From positions 1-54,037 of the forward strand of contig NZ_FORN01000041.1 of NCBI RefSeq assembly GCF_900114015.1: a stretch of 54,037 bases of DNA, given 5' to 3'. Below the pieces are notes generated by a model. The model was not told the origin of the DNA, ran no database searches, and saw only the letters and a program-made list of their open reading frames with translations. The position numbers and the translations under genes were made by a program. Source of the DNA: Caulobacter sp. UNC279MFTsu5.1 (GTDB lineage: Bacteria > Pseudomonadota > Alphaproteobacteria > Caulobacterales > Caulobacteraceae). Positions 1-8,181 of the stretch are shown in pieces (positions within the stretch are counted from its first letter, which is position 1; each line of letters starts with the position of its first letter).

Positions 1-99
1 CGGCGTCGACCGGGGACAAAGCGCGTGAATTGCCCATAGGCCCGCGCCCCCGGCGTCTGGTTTCTCCCGAAAGGGATCGAGACCGGGTCCGGCTAAGCC

Positions 100-392
100 T
101 CAACAGGGCTGCCCACCGGACGCTGGCGGAAAACGACCGCGCGGAGCGATCGGCTTCGTCGAAACGGTATTTATCAAAGAACTCCGGACGTCGTCCGGCG
201 CTCCGCGACCCTTTCCATACGCTCAGCGGCCAGCCGCGTGAGGACGACAGATCGTGCCCGCTAACACTTGCCCCCACCTGGCGGCTTCGCCGCCTGTCCG
301 CCCCCAGAGGGGGCGGAACCGCACGGCGTCGACCCCAAGGCTCTTCCCCCTATGGGGGAAGACGACCGCGAAGCGGTCCGTAGGGGGCAGGC
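100..392 (-). repeat. Dispersed structured repeat, copy A
   Basis: This non-coding block matches, in reverse complement, the block at 53545-53820 over most of its length. It holds a hairpin pair GCGGAGC (141-147)/GCTCCGC (200-206) enclosing the palindrome CCGGACG-T-CGTCCGG (184-198), a short hairpin GGCGGC-TTC-GCCGCC (280-294), a stem of CCGCCCCC/GGGGGCGG type near 298-315, and an inverted CCGCTTCGCGG motif near 364-377. Stem sequences differ from the other copies but pairing is kept. Bases 1-99 show only weak similarity to the family and no gene. Bases 393-453 are the xseA leader, where I see no clear promoter. Confidence 0.75.
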
Positions 393-453
393 GGACGGTG
401 CACGACGCCCGGCCATTTCCCACATCACCCGCTTCCGTCCTATCTAGAGCCCC

Positions 454-2040
454 ATGACCGACACCGTCGCCCCCGATTCCAACGCCCAGGCCTATTCCGT
501 CTCGGAACTGGCCTTCGCCCTGAAGCGCACGCTGGAAGACCGGTACAGCTTCGTGCGGCTGCGCGGCGAGCTTTCCAAGGTCACCCACCACTCCAACGGC
601 CACGTCTACCTGACCATCAAGGACGACAAGGCCGCCATCGACGGCGTGGTCTGGAAGGGCAATGTCCGCCAGCTGCAGATCCGGCCCGAGCACGGGCTGG
701 AGGTGATCGTCACCGGCAAGATCACCACCTATCCGGCCGGCTCGCGCTACCAGATCGTCATCGAGACCATGGAGGCCGCCGGCGTCGGCGCCCTGCTGGC
801 CCAGCTGGAACGGCTGAAGGCCAAGCTTCACGCCGAGGGCCTGTTCGCCCCGGACCGCAAGCGCCCCCTGCCCGCCATGCCGGCCGTGATCGGGGTGATC
901 ACCAGTCCGACCGGGGCGGTGATCCGCGACATCCTGCACCGCATCCGCGATCGCTGGCCCTGCCAGGTGCTGGTCTGGCCCGTGGTGGTGCAGGGCGACG
1001 CCGCCGCCGGCCAGGTCGGCGCCGCGATCCGCGGCTTCAACGCCATCGCACCCGGTGGACCCGTGCCGCGCCCGGACATCCTGATCGTCGCCCGGGGCGG
1101 CGGCTCGGTCGAGGACCTGTGGGCCTTCAACGACGAGGGCCTGGCCCGCGCGGTGGCCGAGGGAAACATCCCGCTGATCTCGGCGGTCGGCCACGAGACC
1201 GACACCACCCTGATCGACTTCGTCTCCGACCGCCGCGCGCCCACCCCCACCGCCGCCGCCGAGATGGCCACGCCGGTGCTGGCCGAGCTGCGGGCCCTGG
1301 TCAGCGACTACGACCGCCGCCTGAACACCTGCGGCGGCCGGGCGATCGAGGAGCGACGCACCCGCCTGGTCGGCGCCGCGCGCGGCCTGCCCCGGCCCGC
1401 CGACCTGCTGGCCCTGGCCCAGCAGCGCCTGGACCTGGCGGTGCGCGGCCTGCCGCGGCTGGACGACCTGACCGCCCCGGCCGAGCGCCGGTTCAAGGAG
1501 GTCGCCGCCCGGCTGGACGCGGCCCTGCAGCGCAACACCGACATCCACGCCCGCGACCTGTTGAAGGTCACCGCCCGCCTGTCGCCCGACACCCTGCACC
1601 GCCAGCGCGCCGATTGCGGCCGGCGGGTCGAGGACCTGGGCCGGCGGCTGGACCTGGCGGCCCGCCGCGTCCCCGAGCGCGTGGCCCAGCACGCCCGCCT
1701 GCCCGCCCTGCAGGAGCGCCTGAACGCGGTGGCCCGGCGACGGCTGGAGCGCGAGACCGATCGCCTGGTCGCCCTGGACAAGCTGCGGCTGTCGCTCAAC
1801 CCCGAACGGCCGCTGGAGCTGGGCTTCGCCCTGGTCCGCAAGGCCGACGGCACGATCGCCCGCTCGGCCGCCGAACTGGCCGGCGGCGAGCGCGTGAACC
1901 TGAAGTTCAAGCTGGGCGACCGCGACGCGGTGATCGACGGTGAGGGCCCAGGGGTTCCGCCGCCCCCCGTGGCCCCGGCTCGCCCCGCGCCGAAACCCAA
2001 GGCTCCGCCGCCCCCATCCGATCAGGGGAGCCTATTTTGA
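454..2040 (+). CDS. xseA: Exodeoxyribonuclease VII large subunit
   Basis: The 528-aa product is the large subunit of exonuclease VII, which with XseB degrades single-stranded DNA to oligonucleotides. An N-terminal OB-fold (about residues 15-110, with the segment RLRGELSKVTHHSNGHVYLT) precedes the catalytic domain, recognisable by GVITSPTGAVIRDI, ARGGGSVEDLWAFNDE and SAVGHETDTTLIDF. A long helical region follows, and the tail is rich in Pro and Ala and ends QGSLF. Length is slightly above the usual 400-460 aa, mainly through the extended helical region and tail. The ATG at 454 follows a non-coding repeat. No xseB is in the window. Identification is by family motifs and is secure. Confidence 0.96.
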   Translation: MTDTVAPDSNAQAYSVSELAFALKRTLEDRYSFVRLRGELSKVTHHSNGHVYLTIKDDKAAIDGVVWKGNVRQLQIRPEHGLEVIVTGKITTYPAGSRYQIVIETMEAAGVGALLAQLERLKAKLHAEGLFAPDRKRPLPAMPAVIGVITSPTGAVIRDILHRIRDRWPCQVLVWPVVVQGDAAAGQVGAAIRGFNAIAPGGPVPRPDILIVARGGGSVEDLWAFNDEGLARAVAEGNIPLISAVGHETDTTLIDFVSDRRAPTPTAAAEMATPVLAELRALVSDYDRRLNTCGGRAIEERRTRLVGAARGLPRPADLLALAQQRLDLAVRGLPRLDDLTAPAERRFKEVAARLDAALQRNTDIHARDLLKVTARLSPDTLHRQRADCGRRVEDLGRRLDLAARRVPERVAQHARLPALQERLNAVARRRLERETDRLVALDKLRLSLNPERPLELGFALVRKADGTIARSAAELAGGERVNLKFKLGDRDAVIDGEGPGVPPPPVAPARPAPKPKAPPPPSDQGSLF

Positions 2041-2150
2041 TGGCCCTCCCCTCTCAGCCGTCATCCCGGGCCCGGGCCGACGATGTTGAATGAGAAAGGA
2101 CAACGGCGCCCCACCTGTTCCGACACCCCCAACTGGCGTAAAAGACTCCC

Positions 2151-2372
2151 ATGAACGCGTTCGATCCCAATCTCGGCAAGTCCGGCGGCCCGGCCGTCCT
2201 GCACTATGGCGACGGCGAGTTCGCCGTCATGAGCCCCGGCCAGTACGTGCTGTGCGCGGTCACCGGCGCGAAGGTCGCGCTGGAGGCCCTGCGCTACTGG
2301 AGCCCCGAGCTGCAGGAAGCCTATGCCGGCCCGACCGAGGCCCTGAAGCGCTGGCGGGAGAGCCGGGGCTGA
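2151..2372 (+). CDS. DUF2093 family small protein
   Basis: This 73-aa cytoplasmic protein has the pattern of the alphaproteobacterial DUF2093 family: an aromatic/Gly-rich core (LHYGDGEFAVMSPGQYVLCAV) followed by ALRYWSPELQEAY. No enzymatic motif, signal peptide or membrane segment is visible. It lies 110 bp downstream of xseA. Its stop codon overlaps the probable start of the next gene (CTGA at 2369-2372), which suggests translational coupling to the M23 peptidase. Function is unknown. Confidence 0.85.
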   Translation: MNAFDPNLGKSGGPAVLHYGDGEFAVMSPGQYVLCAVTGAKVALEALRYWSPELQEAYAGPTEALKRWRESRG

Positions 2373-3220
2373 ATCGTCGAGGGGCGCTCGCCGGCCTGAC
2401 CGCAGCCCTGGGCTTTCCGACCCTCGCCCGCGCCGCCGCGCCGGGCCTGACCCTCTTCGGCCGTTTCGTGCAGGGCGGCGCGATCGTCGGCCGCACCGCG
2501 CCGCGCGCCGCGGTGCTGCTGAACGGCGCGCCGATAACCCAGGCCTCGGCCGATGGCTGGTTCGTGATCGGTTTCGATCGCGACGCCCCGCCGCCGGCCC
2601 TGATCACCGTCGAGACCGCCGACGGCTCGGCCAGCCACCAGGCGACCATCGCGCCGGGAACCTTCGACATCCAGCGCATCGACGGCCTGGCCGACGACCA
2701 GGTCTCGCCCAGCGACCCGGCCCTGCTGGCCCGCATCGCCGCCGAGGGCGCGCGCAAGAGCGTCGGCTTCGCCAGCCGGATCGACGGCGACTTCTTCCGC
2801 ACCGGCTTCATCTGGCCCGTCCAGGCCAAGCGGCGCTCATCCAGCTTCGGCGGCCAGCGGATCCTGAACGGCCAGCCCAAGCGTCCGCACTACGGCGTCG
2901 ACCTGGCCGCCCCGGTCGGGACGCCGGTCGTGGCCCCGGCCGCCGGCGTGGTCAGCTTCGCCGAGACCGGCCTGCACTTCGAGGGCGGGCTGGTCCTGAT
3001 CGACCACGGCCAGGGCCTGATCACCGCCTATCTGCACCTGTCGCGCATCGACGTGGCGGCGGGCCAGGCGGTGGCCCAGGGCCAGCGGATCGGCGCGGTC
3101 GGCCAGGAAGGCCGCGCCACGGGTCCGCACCTGTGCTGGCGGATGAAGTGGCGCGACCAGAACCTCGACCCGTCGCTGATGGTCGGCCTGGTGGGTGGAG
3201 CCCCGCAACCACACGCTTAG
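2369..3220 (+). CDS. Tat-exported M23 (LytM-like) metallopeptidase
   Basis: An M23-family peptidase domain fills the C-terminal half: GVDLAAPVGTPVVAPAAGVV, AYLHLS and GPHLCW supply the usual zinc-ligand and catalytic histidine positions (HYGVD, HLH, PHLCW), so a role in cutting peptidoglycan cross-links in the periplasm is likely. The N-terminus reads NRRGALAGLTAALGFPTLARAAA, a twin-arginine signal with an ARA-A cleavage site. No ATG, GTG or TTG fits that signal; the best start is a CTG at 2369 overlapping the DUF2093 stop, giving 283 aa. The reading frame stays open upstream to 2090 but that part looks non-coding. The family call is firm; the start is an inference. Confidence 0.85.
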   Translation: MNRRGALAGLTAALGFPTLARAAAPGLTLFGRFVQGGAIVGRTAPRAAVLLNGAPITQASADGWFVIGFDRDAPPPALITVETADGSASHQATIAPGTFDIQRIDGLADDQVSPSDPALLARIAAEGARKSVGFASRIDGDFFRTGFIWPVQAKRRSSSFGGQRILNGQPKRPHYGVDLAAPVGTPVVAPAAGVVSFAETGLHFEGGLVLIDHGQGLITAYLHLSRIDVAAGQAVAQGQRIGAVGQEGRATGPHLCWRMKWRDQNLDPSLMVGLVGGAPQPHA

Positions 3221-3321
3221 GGAGAGTCTTTGGCCGCAAATTCGCCCATCAGGGGATCGACAGGCCGTTAACTGTACAGTATCCCCCGCCATCCCCTTTT
3301 TGCGATGGAGGCCCGCCCCGC

Positions 3322-3825
3322 ATGTCTGCGACGCTCGAGCAGCTGCGCTTTCTGCTGGTGGACGACAACCATCACATGCGGGCGATCGTCTCGACGATCC
3401 TGAAGGGCGTGGGCGTGCGGCATATTCTGGAGGCCATGGACGGGGCCGAGGCCCTGCAGGTGGTCCGCGACCGCCAGATCGACATCGCCATCGTCGACTT
3501 CCGCATGTCGCCCCTGGACGGGGTGCAGTTCACCCAGCTGGTCCGCCGCTCGCCCGACAGCCCCGACCCGTTCCTGCCGATCATCATGCTGACCGGCTTC
3601 GCCGAGCGGCACCGGGTGTTCGAGGCCCGCGACGCCGGGGTCACCGAGATCGTCGTCAAGCCGGTCACCGCCCGCTCGCTGCTGGACCGCATCAACACGG
3701 TGATCTTCAAGCCCCGGCCGTTCATCCGCACCGAGGACTATTTCGGGCCCTGCCGCCGCCGCCGCGACGACCCCCGCTACGACGGCCCGCGCCGCCGGGC
3801 CCTCGAGCGGGCGCTGGAGCTCTAA
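3322..3825 (+). CDS. Single-domain response regulator (CheY-like)
   Basis: The 167-aa protein is a receiver domain: acidic pair D14-D15, phospho-acceptor D59 in IAIVDFRM, a Thr in IIMLTG and the Lys of VVKPVT. After the receiver (about residues 8-135) comes a short basic tail rich in Arg and Asp (CRRRRDDPRYDG) with no DNA-binding or enzymatic domain. It probably relays phosphate or acts by protein binding. No histidine kinase is nearby. A gap of about 100 bp separates it from the M23 gene and could hold its own promoter. Its last four bases overlap the end of the convergent acyltransferase gene. Confidence 0.92.
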   Translation: MSATLEQLRFLLVDDNHHMRAIVSTILKGVGVRHILEAMDGAEALQVVRDRQIDIAIVDFRMSPLDGVQFTQLVRRSPDSPDPFLPIIMLTGFAERHRVFEARDAGVTEIVVKPVTARSLLDRINTVIFKPRPFIRTEDYFGPCRRRRDDPRYDGPRRRALERALEL

Positions 3826-4748
3826 CGCCCCGACGCCGCCAAGGCGGCATAGACTTCGTTCGGCCAGCGCCGATGAACCCAGAACCATTCCTCGGGCCGC
3901 TCGCGGATGCGTTCCTCCATGAACGCGTTGACCAGCCTCACCCCGGCCTCGATGTCGGCGGTGCGGTCGCCGGTGTTCGGCAGGTGGATCGGATCGTGGA
4001 CCACAGCCCGGAAACGCGCGCCCTTGGTGCGCTGCACCGACATCGGCTGCAGAACCGTGCCGAAGCGGATGGCCAGGCGCGAAGGCCCCGGAGCCGTGCG
4101 CACCGGATGACCGAAGAACAGGCCCTCGACCCCGGTGTTGAACTTCTGGTCGTTCATCAGCGCCACCGACTTGCCCTGCTTCATGCCCTCCAGCAGTTCG
4201 CGCGCGCCGTCCCCGCCCTTGGGGGCGAACAGCCGCACGCCGTAGCGGAAGCGGCTGGCCTTGATCCGCTCGTCGACATACGGATTGTTGGCCGCCCGGT
4301 AGGTCATCTCGCAGACGACCCCGGAATCGACGATGGCCGCGGGCATCACCTCCCAGTTCGACAGGTGTCCCGAAACGAAGACCACCGGAACCTTGTCGGC
4401 GGCGATCTGGAACAGGCGCTCCTGGTTGACCACCTCGACCCGCCCGGTGGACGGCAGGATTTTGTCCATCAGCGGAAACTCGGCGAAGGTCCGCCCCAGG
4501 CCGTCCCATTGCGCCTCGAGCATGGCCGCCCGCCAGGCATCGTCCTTGTCCGGAAAGGCCAGCTTGAGATTGCGGACCGCCACCTTGTGCGCGCCGCTCA
4601 AGGGCCCGACCGTGCGGCCCAGCCAGCCGCCGAACGCCGAGGCGGCGTCGACGCCGAGCAGGCGCACGACGCCTATGAAGAGGTCAAAACCCAGCGCTTC
4701 CGCGCGCCATAGAAGGTCCTGGGCCCAAGGCCGACGCTTATCCGACAT
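3822..4748 (-). CDS. Lysophospholipid/lipid A acyltransferase (LpxL/HtrB-like)
   Basis: The 308-aa protein belongs to the LpxL/LpxM/HtrB acyltransferase family, which adds secondary acyl chains to lipid A at the inner membrane. The catalytic HX4E box reads SGHLSNWE (about residue 125). Further conserved pieces are YRAANNPYVD, ALMNDQKFNTGVEGLFFG and the C-terminal EEWFWVHRRWPNE. A hydrophobic N-terminal helix (FDLFIGVVRLLGV) would anchor it. It is transcribed alone, convergent with the response regulator. The exact lipid substrate cannot be read from sequence; a second LpxL-type gene elsewhere in the genome is expected. Confidence 0.9.
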   Translation of the reverse strand: MSDKRRPWAQDLLWRAEALGFDLFIGVVRLLGVDAASAFGGWLGRTVGPLSGAHKVAVRNLKLAFPDKDDAWRAAMLEAQWDGLGRTFAEFPLMDKILPSTGRVEVVNQERLFQIAADKVPVVFVSGHLSNWEVMPAAIVDSGVVCEMTYRAANNPYVDERIKASRFRYGVRLFAPKGGDGARELLEGMKQGKSVALMNDQKFNTGVEGLFFGHPVRTAPGPSRLAIRFGTVLQPMSVQRTKGARFRAVVHDPIHLPNTGDRTADIEAGVRLVNAFMEERIRERPEEWFWVHRRWPNEVYAALAASGR

Positions 4749-4845
4749 GAACCCTTAGTAGCCTGCTTCGTGGACGAGTGGGACTCGCGGCGTGTGGCGA
4801 TCCGCGCGGTTCGCCCGGCACGCGACTTGCGGCCGTCGACCCAGA

Positions 4846-4864
4846 CCGTTCCGTTTCGGGACGG
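4846..4864. promoter_or_regulatory. Inverted repeat upstream of the XRE gene
   Basis: CCGTTCCG-TTT-CGGGACGG forms an imperfect palindrome 22 bp before the start of the XRE regulator at 4887. It could be an autoregulatory operator or a short hairpin in the leader. No T-tract follows, so it is not a good terminator. Confidence 0.3.
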
Positions 4865-4886
4865 AGCATGAAATCGGGGCGTCATC

Positions 4887-5270
4887 ATGGGCAACGACAT
4901 TGATGTGTATCTGGGCAAGCGATTGCGGCGCCGTCGCCGCCTGCTGGGCCTGACTCAACAGCAGCTGGCCGGCGCCGTCGGGGTGCGGTTCCAGCAGATT
5001 CAGAAATACGAGTGCGGCGCCAACCGCATCTCGGCCGCGCGGCTGTGGCAGCTTTCCGAGGCCCTGGAGGTCCCGGTCGGCTATTTCTACGACGGCCTGT
5101 CGGACCGGGTGGCGAAGGAAACCAACCTCGAGGCCGAAGGCGGCGAGATGTTCGCCCGCAAGGAGACGCTGGATCTGGTCCGCGCCTACTACCTGCTGGG
5201 CGAGCGCCCGCGCCGTCGCCTGCTGGACCTGGCCAAGTCGCTGAACGGCGGTGAGATGCTGGAAGCATAG
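4887..5270 (+). CDS. XRE-family helix-turn-helix regulator
   Basis: The 127-aa protein has an N-terminal HTH_3 domain (about residues 10-65; LGLTQQQLAGAVGV as the first helices and FQQIQKYECGANRIS as the recognition segment) and a C-terminal helical part (VRAYYLLGERPRRRLLDLAK) found in many Caulobacter and rhizobial XRE proteins. It lies alone on the plus strand between the acyltransferase and the hisN-like gene, and may act on its own promoter through the inverted repeat at 4846-4864. Targets are unknown. Confidence 0.9.
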   Translation: MGNDIDVYLGKRLRRRRRLLGLTQQQLAGAVGVRFQQIQKYECGANRISAARLWQLSEALEVPVGYFYDGLSDRVAKETNLEAEGGEMFARKETLDLVRAYYLLGERPRRRLLDLAKSLNGGEMLEA

Positions 5271-5324
5271 GTTCGGGTCCGCGAACGGTGGCGTCGAGTC
5301 GAAGGGCGGGATAAAGCCTCGCCC

Positions 5325-6161
5325 ATGACCCTCGCCGCCGATCATCTCGCCCAGCTCGACGCCTTCGTCATCGACCTCAACCGCGCTTCGGCGGCGGCGA
5401 TCCTGCCGCTGTTCCGGGCCGACCACGGGTTGGAGGACAAGGGCGCGGGCAAGAACCTGCCGCGCGACAGCCACGCGGCGTTCGATCCGGTGACGGAAGC
5501 CGACCGCGGCGCCGAGGCCGCGATCCGCAAGCTGATCGCCGAGCACTATCCCGAACATGGCGTCATCGGCGAAGAGTACGGCGAGGATCGCCCCGACGCC
5601 GAGTTCGTCTGGGTGCTGGATCCGATCGACGGCACCCGCGCCTTCATCTCGGGCCTGCCATTGTGGACCACCCTGATCGGCTTGCGCCATCAGGGGCGTT
5701 CGGTGCTGGGCTCGATCGGCCAGCCCTATACGGGCGAGATCTTCATCGGCTCGGCCTCGGGCTCGCGCCTGCTCTCGCGGGATTCGGAGCGCGCGATCCG
5801 GGTACGCGAGTGCCCTAGGCTGACCGATGCGATCATCGCCACCACCGACCCCGACGCCTGTTTCGACGGGGCCGAGCGCGGGGCTTGGCTGCAGGTGCGC
5901 GCCGCCGCCAAGCTGGGCCGCCTGGGCTGCGACGCCTACGCCTACGCCATGGTCGCCATGGGCAAGATGGACATGGTCATCGAGGCCGGGCTGAAGTCCT
6001 GGGACATCGAGGCGGCCATCCCCCTGATCGAGGGCGCCGGCGGGATCGTCACCGACTGGCGCGGCGAGCCGATCGGCCAGGACGGCGGCCAGATGGTGAT
6101 CTCCGGCGACCGCCGTTGCCTGGACGAGGCGCTGGTGTCGCTGCGACGGTCGGCGAAATGA
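5325..6161 (+). CDS. hisN: Histidinol-phosphatase, inositol-monophosphatase type (HisN)
   Basis: The 278-aa protein is a metal-dependent phosphatase of the inositol monophosphatase superfamily. The metal-binding signatures are GEEYGED (about residues 78-84), WVLDPIDGTRAFISG (about 95-110) and KSWDIEAAIPLIEGAGG (about 225-240). The RAFISGLPLWTTLIGL stretch is typical of the HisN subfamily, which removes phosphate from histidinol phosphate in histidine synthesis in Actinobacteria and alphaproteobacteria. Other substrates in the superfamily (inositol phosphate, fructose-1,6-bisphosphate, PAP) cannot be excluded. The ATG at 5325 lies 54 bp after the XRE stop. The gene is convergent with the hydrolase at 6166. 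Confidence 0.85.
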   Translation: MTLAADHLAQLDAFVIDLNRASAAAILPLFRADHGLEDKGAGKNLPRDSHAAFDPVTEADRGAEAAIRKLIAEHYPEHGVIGEEYGEDRPDAEFVWVLDPIDGTRAFISGLPLWTTLIGLRHQGRSVLGSIGQPYTGEIFIGSASGSRLLSRDSERAIRVRECPRLTDAIIATTDPDACFDGAERGAWLQVRAAAKLGRLGCDAYAYAMVAMGKMDMVIEAGLKSWDIEAAIPLIEGAGGIVTDWRGEPIGQDGGQMVISGDRRCLDEALVSLRRSAK

Positions 6162-6165
6162 CGGG

Positions 6166-7110
6166 CTAGAGCCCGTCCACCGTCTCATCGAACGCCTTCC
6201 AGAACACCGCCCGGCGATCGTCCGTCTCGATCAGGATTTCGTGGAAGGCGTCGGGGATCTCGACATAGCGGCCTTGCGGGATGCGGCCGGCGATCGACTT
6301 CTCGTCGGCGATCAGCACCCGGCTGTCCTGGCCCGCGGCGACGATGGTCACCGGGATCGACACGGCCTCGACCCCCTTGGTCCGGCGCAGGAAGGCGCAG
6401 GCGGCGAAGGCGAAATCGGTCCAGCCCCAGGTGATGCCGCCCAGGGCGATATCGGGATTGGCGTGGATCTGGGCCCGGTGGCGGGCGTAGCGAGCCGCGT
6501 CGTGGGTCAGCGCGTCCTTGGGAAAGCTCTGGACGAACGGGTCGCCGACGTCGCCCAGCACATACTCGCTCCTGTATCGCGAGCGGCTCATCAGCCAGGC
6601 CAGGGCGCGGGCACCACCGGCGGGCTTGCCGCCGGTGTTGAGGCCCAGCATCGGCGCCGACAGCACCGCGGCCGCGAGACGCTTCTCGCCGGTGGCCAGG
6701 GCCAGCATGGTCAGGCACCCGCCCATCGAGTGTCCCAGGGCGATCCAGGGCTTGGGCAGGCGCGTCCCGAACACGGCCAGCAGCGCCTGATAGTCGCCCA
6801 GGAAGTCCTTGAAACCGGCCGCGTGGCCCTTCAGCCGGTCCGGCAACGCGCGATGCGACAGCCCCTGCCCGCGCCAGTCGTGGACCAGCACGACGAAGCC
6901 CCGATCCAGCAGGTCCTGGACGACCTCGAAATATTTCTCGATCGGTTCGCTGCGGCCGGGACTGACCACGACCGAGCCCCGGGGCGGACCTTCCGGCGAA
7001 AACAGGGCGGCGCGGAGGGTCGCCCCGTCCGCACCGCTGAACCACTCGGCCTTTCCATGGTCAGGAACGGGCGCCTCGGGAATCGAGACCAGCGGCGCCG
7101 CGTCCCCCAT
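6166..7110 (-). CDS. Alpha/beta hydrolase, lysophospholipase-like (S33/Hydrolase_4)
   Basis: This 314-aa cytoplasmic protein has the alpha/beta hydrolase order: RGSVVVSPGRSEP near the oxyanion position, VHDWRGQGLSHR, the nucleophile elbow GHSMGG (about residue 126), VAAGQDSRV containing the acidic residue, and PDAFHEIL with the catalytic His. This arrangement fits the monoglyceride lipase/lysophospholipase subgroup. It starts 3 bp downstream of the SCP2-domain gene on the same strand, so the two form an operon, which is consistent with a lipid substrate. The true substrate is unknown. Confidence 0.88.
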   Translation of the reverse strand: MGDAAPLVSIPEAPVPDHGKAEWFSGADGATLRAALFSPEGPPRGSVVVSPGRSEPIEKYFEVVQDLLDRGFVVLVHDWRGQGLSHRALPDRLKGHAAGFKDFLGDYQALLAVFGTRLPKPWIALGHSMGGCLTMLALATGEKRLAAAVLSAPMLGLNTGGKPAGGARALAWLMSRSRYRSEYVLGDVGDPFVQSFPKDALTHDAARYARHRAQIHANPDIALGGITWGWTDFAFAACAFLRRTKGVEAVSIPVTIVAAGQDSRVLIADEKSIAGRIPQGRYVEIPDAFHEILIETDDRRAVFWKAFDETVDGL

Positions 7111-7113
7111 GGA

Positions 7114-7422
7114 TCAGCGCATCTTCGCGAACAGGGCCGCCATCTTCGACTGCAGGGCCATGGCCGCGCCCATGTCCGACAGCTTCAGCTTGCCGGTCAT
7201 CACCGCCATGGTCGGGTCCAACGCGCCAGCGCCGATGGCCAGCAGGTCGTCCATCGACAGGGTCATGGTCAGGTCGGCCGGCTTGTCCTCGTTGGTCACC
7301 GAGCCGCCATCGATGTGGATGACGCCGGCGTCCTTCAGGTCGAACTTCAGGCTCTTGCCCAGGCCGCTGTCCTCGCCGACGGCGGCCTTCATGCGATCGG
7401 TGATTTCCTGCAACGTAGCCAT
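7114..7422 (-). CDS. SCP2 sterol-binding domain protein
   Basis: The 102-aa protein is a single SCP2-type lipid-carrier domain: FDLKDAGVIHIDGG, DLTMTLSMDDLLAIGAGALDPTMAVMTGKLKLSGDM-like core and a C-terminal helix. Such domains bind fatty acyl or sterol-like ligands. It is the first gene of a two-gene operon with the alpha/beta hydrolase at 6166-7110. A GGGAG Shine-Dalgarno lies about 10 bp before the ATG at 7422. Confidence 0.92.
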   Translation of the reverse strand: MATLQEITDRMKAAVGEDSGLGKSLKFDLKDAGVIHIDGGSVTNEDKPADLTMTLSMDDLLAIGAGALDPTMAVMTGKLKLSDMGAAMALQSKMAALFAKMR

Positions 7423-7512
7423 AAGCGCATCTCCCTCTGTGGCGCGTGGATTCTGGGCGGCAGACTGGCCGCTGGATCGCAGCGAGTAAACACTGTTCAG
7501 ACGCGCCGGCGG

Positions 7513-8181
7513 CTATTTCTTCTTGTCGTAATAATCCACCGCCGCCGGGATTTTGGCCAAGCGGACTCGGGCCGCGCCCTTGAACTGGCCTGGCTCGAAG
7601 ACGACCGTCCCAGCGTCCGACGGCAGCGGCCGAGCGCTTCCGTCGGGGAACACGGCCACTCCGGATTCGGCCTTCTTGAAGGCCAGTCCTTCCATCTGCG
7701 GCGCCATCAGAGCCATGGCGCCGGCGGCCTTGCGGATCGCGCTGTTGGACTCCTCGACCGTCGCCGCCAACTCGCGGGAATCGTATTCCGTCGCGGGCTT
7801 GAGCACGGGATCGAGCAGCATCGCCGTTCCGAACTTGGCGTCGGCCGGGACGTCGAGGTGCAGCTGGGCCTTGGCCTGCAGCTGGGCCAGGGTCGGCAGG
7901 CGCTCGAACCGCCCCTGATCATCGATCGGCAAGGGGGTGCGCGCGCCGCTCGCCTCGATCAGCGCGGCCTTGACGCCCGCGGCCGGCTTGCCGTCGCGGC
8001 GCAGGGCGTAGGTGACCTTGATCCGGGCCCGTTCGGCCGGCTGCAGCTTCAGCATCGACTCCAGGAACGGAAAAACCTTGGTCGCCGGAACGGTCTTGCC
8101 GGCGTCGGCGTGGGCCGGCGGCGCCAGGACCAGGATCATCAGGCCCGCGAGGGCGGCGCGTCGTTTCAAGAACGGTCTCAT
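7513..8181 (-). CDS. Secreted protein of unknown function
   Basis: The 222-aa product starts with a signal peptide (LAGLMILVLAPPAHADA, cleavage after AHA). The mature part is rich in Ala, Lys and Leu with no motif I recognise; it has features of a beta-rich periplasmic protein (repeated short hydrophobic strands such as IKVTYALR and GTVVFEPGQF). Its start overlaps the stop of the upstream methyltransferase gene by 4 bp (8178-8181), so it is probably the last gene of a three-gene operon with the two methyltransferase paralogues. Confidence 0.8.
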   Translation of the reverse strand: MRPFLKRRAALAGLMILVLAPPAHADAGKTVPATKVFPFLESMLKLQPAERARIKVTYALRRDGKPAAGVKAALIEASGARTPLPIDDQGRFERLPTLAQLQAKAQLHLDVPADAKFGTAMLLDPVLKPATEYDSRELAATVEESNSAIRKAAGAMALMAPQMEGLAFKKAESGVAVFPDGSARPLPSDAGTVVFEPGQFKGAARVRLAKIPAAVDYYDKKK

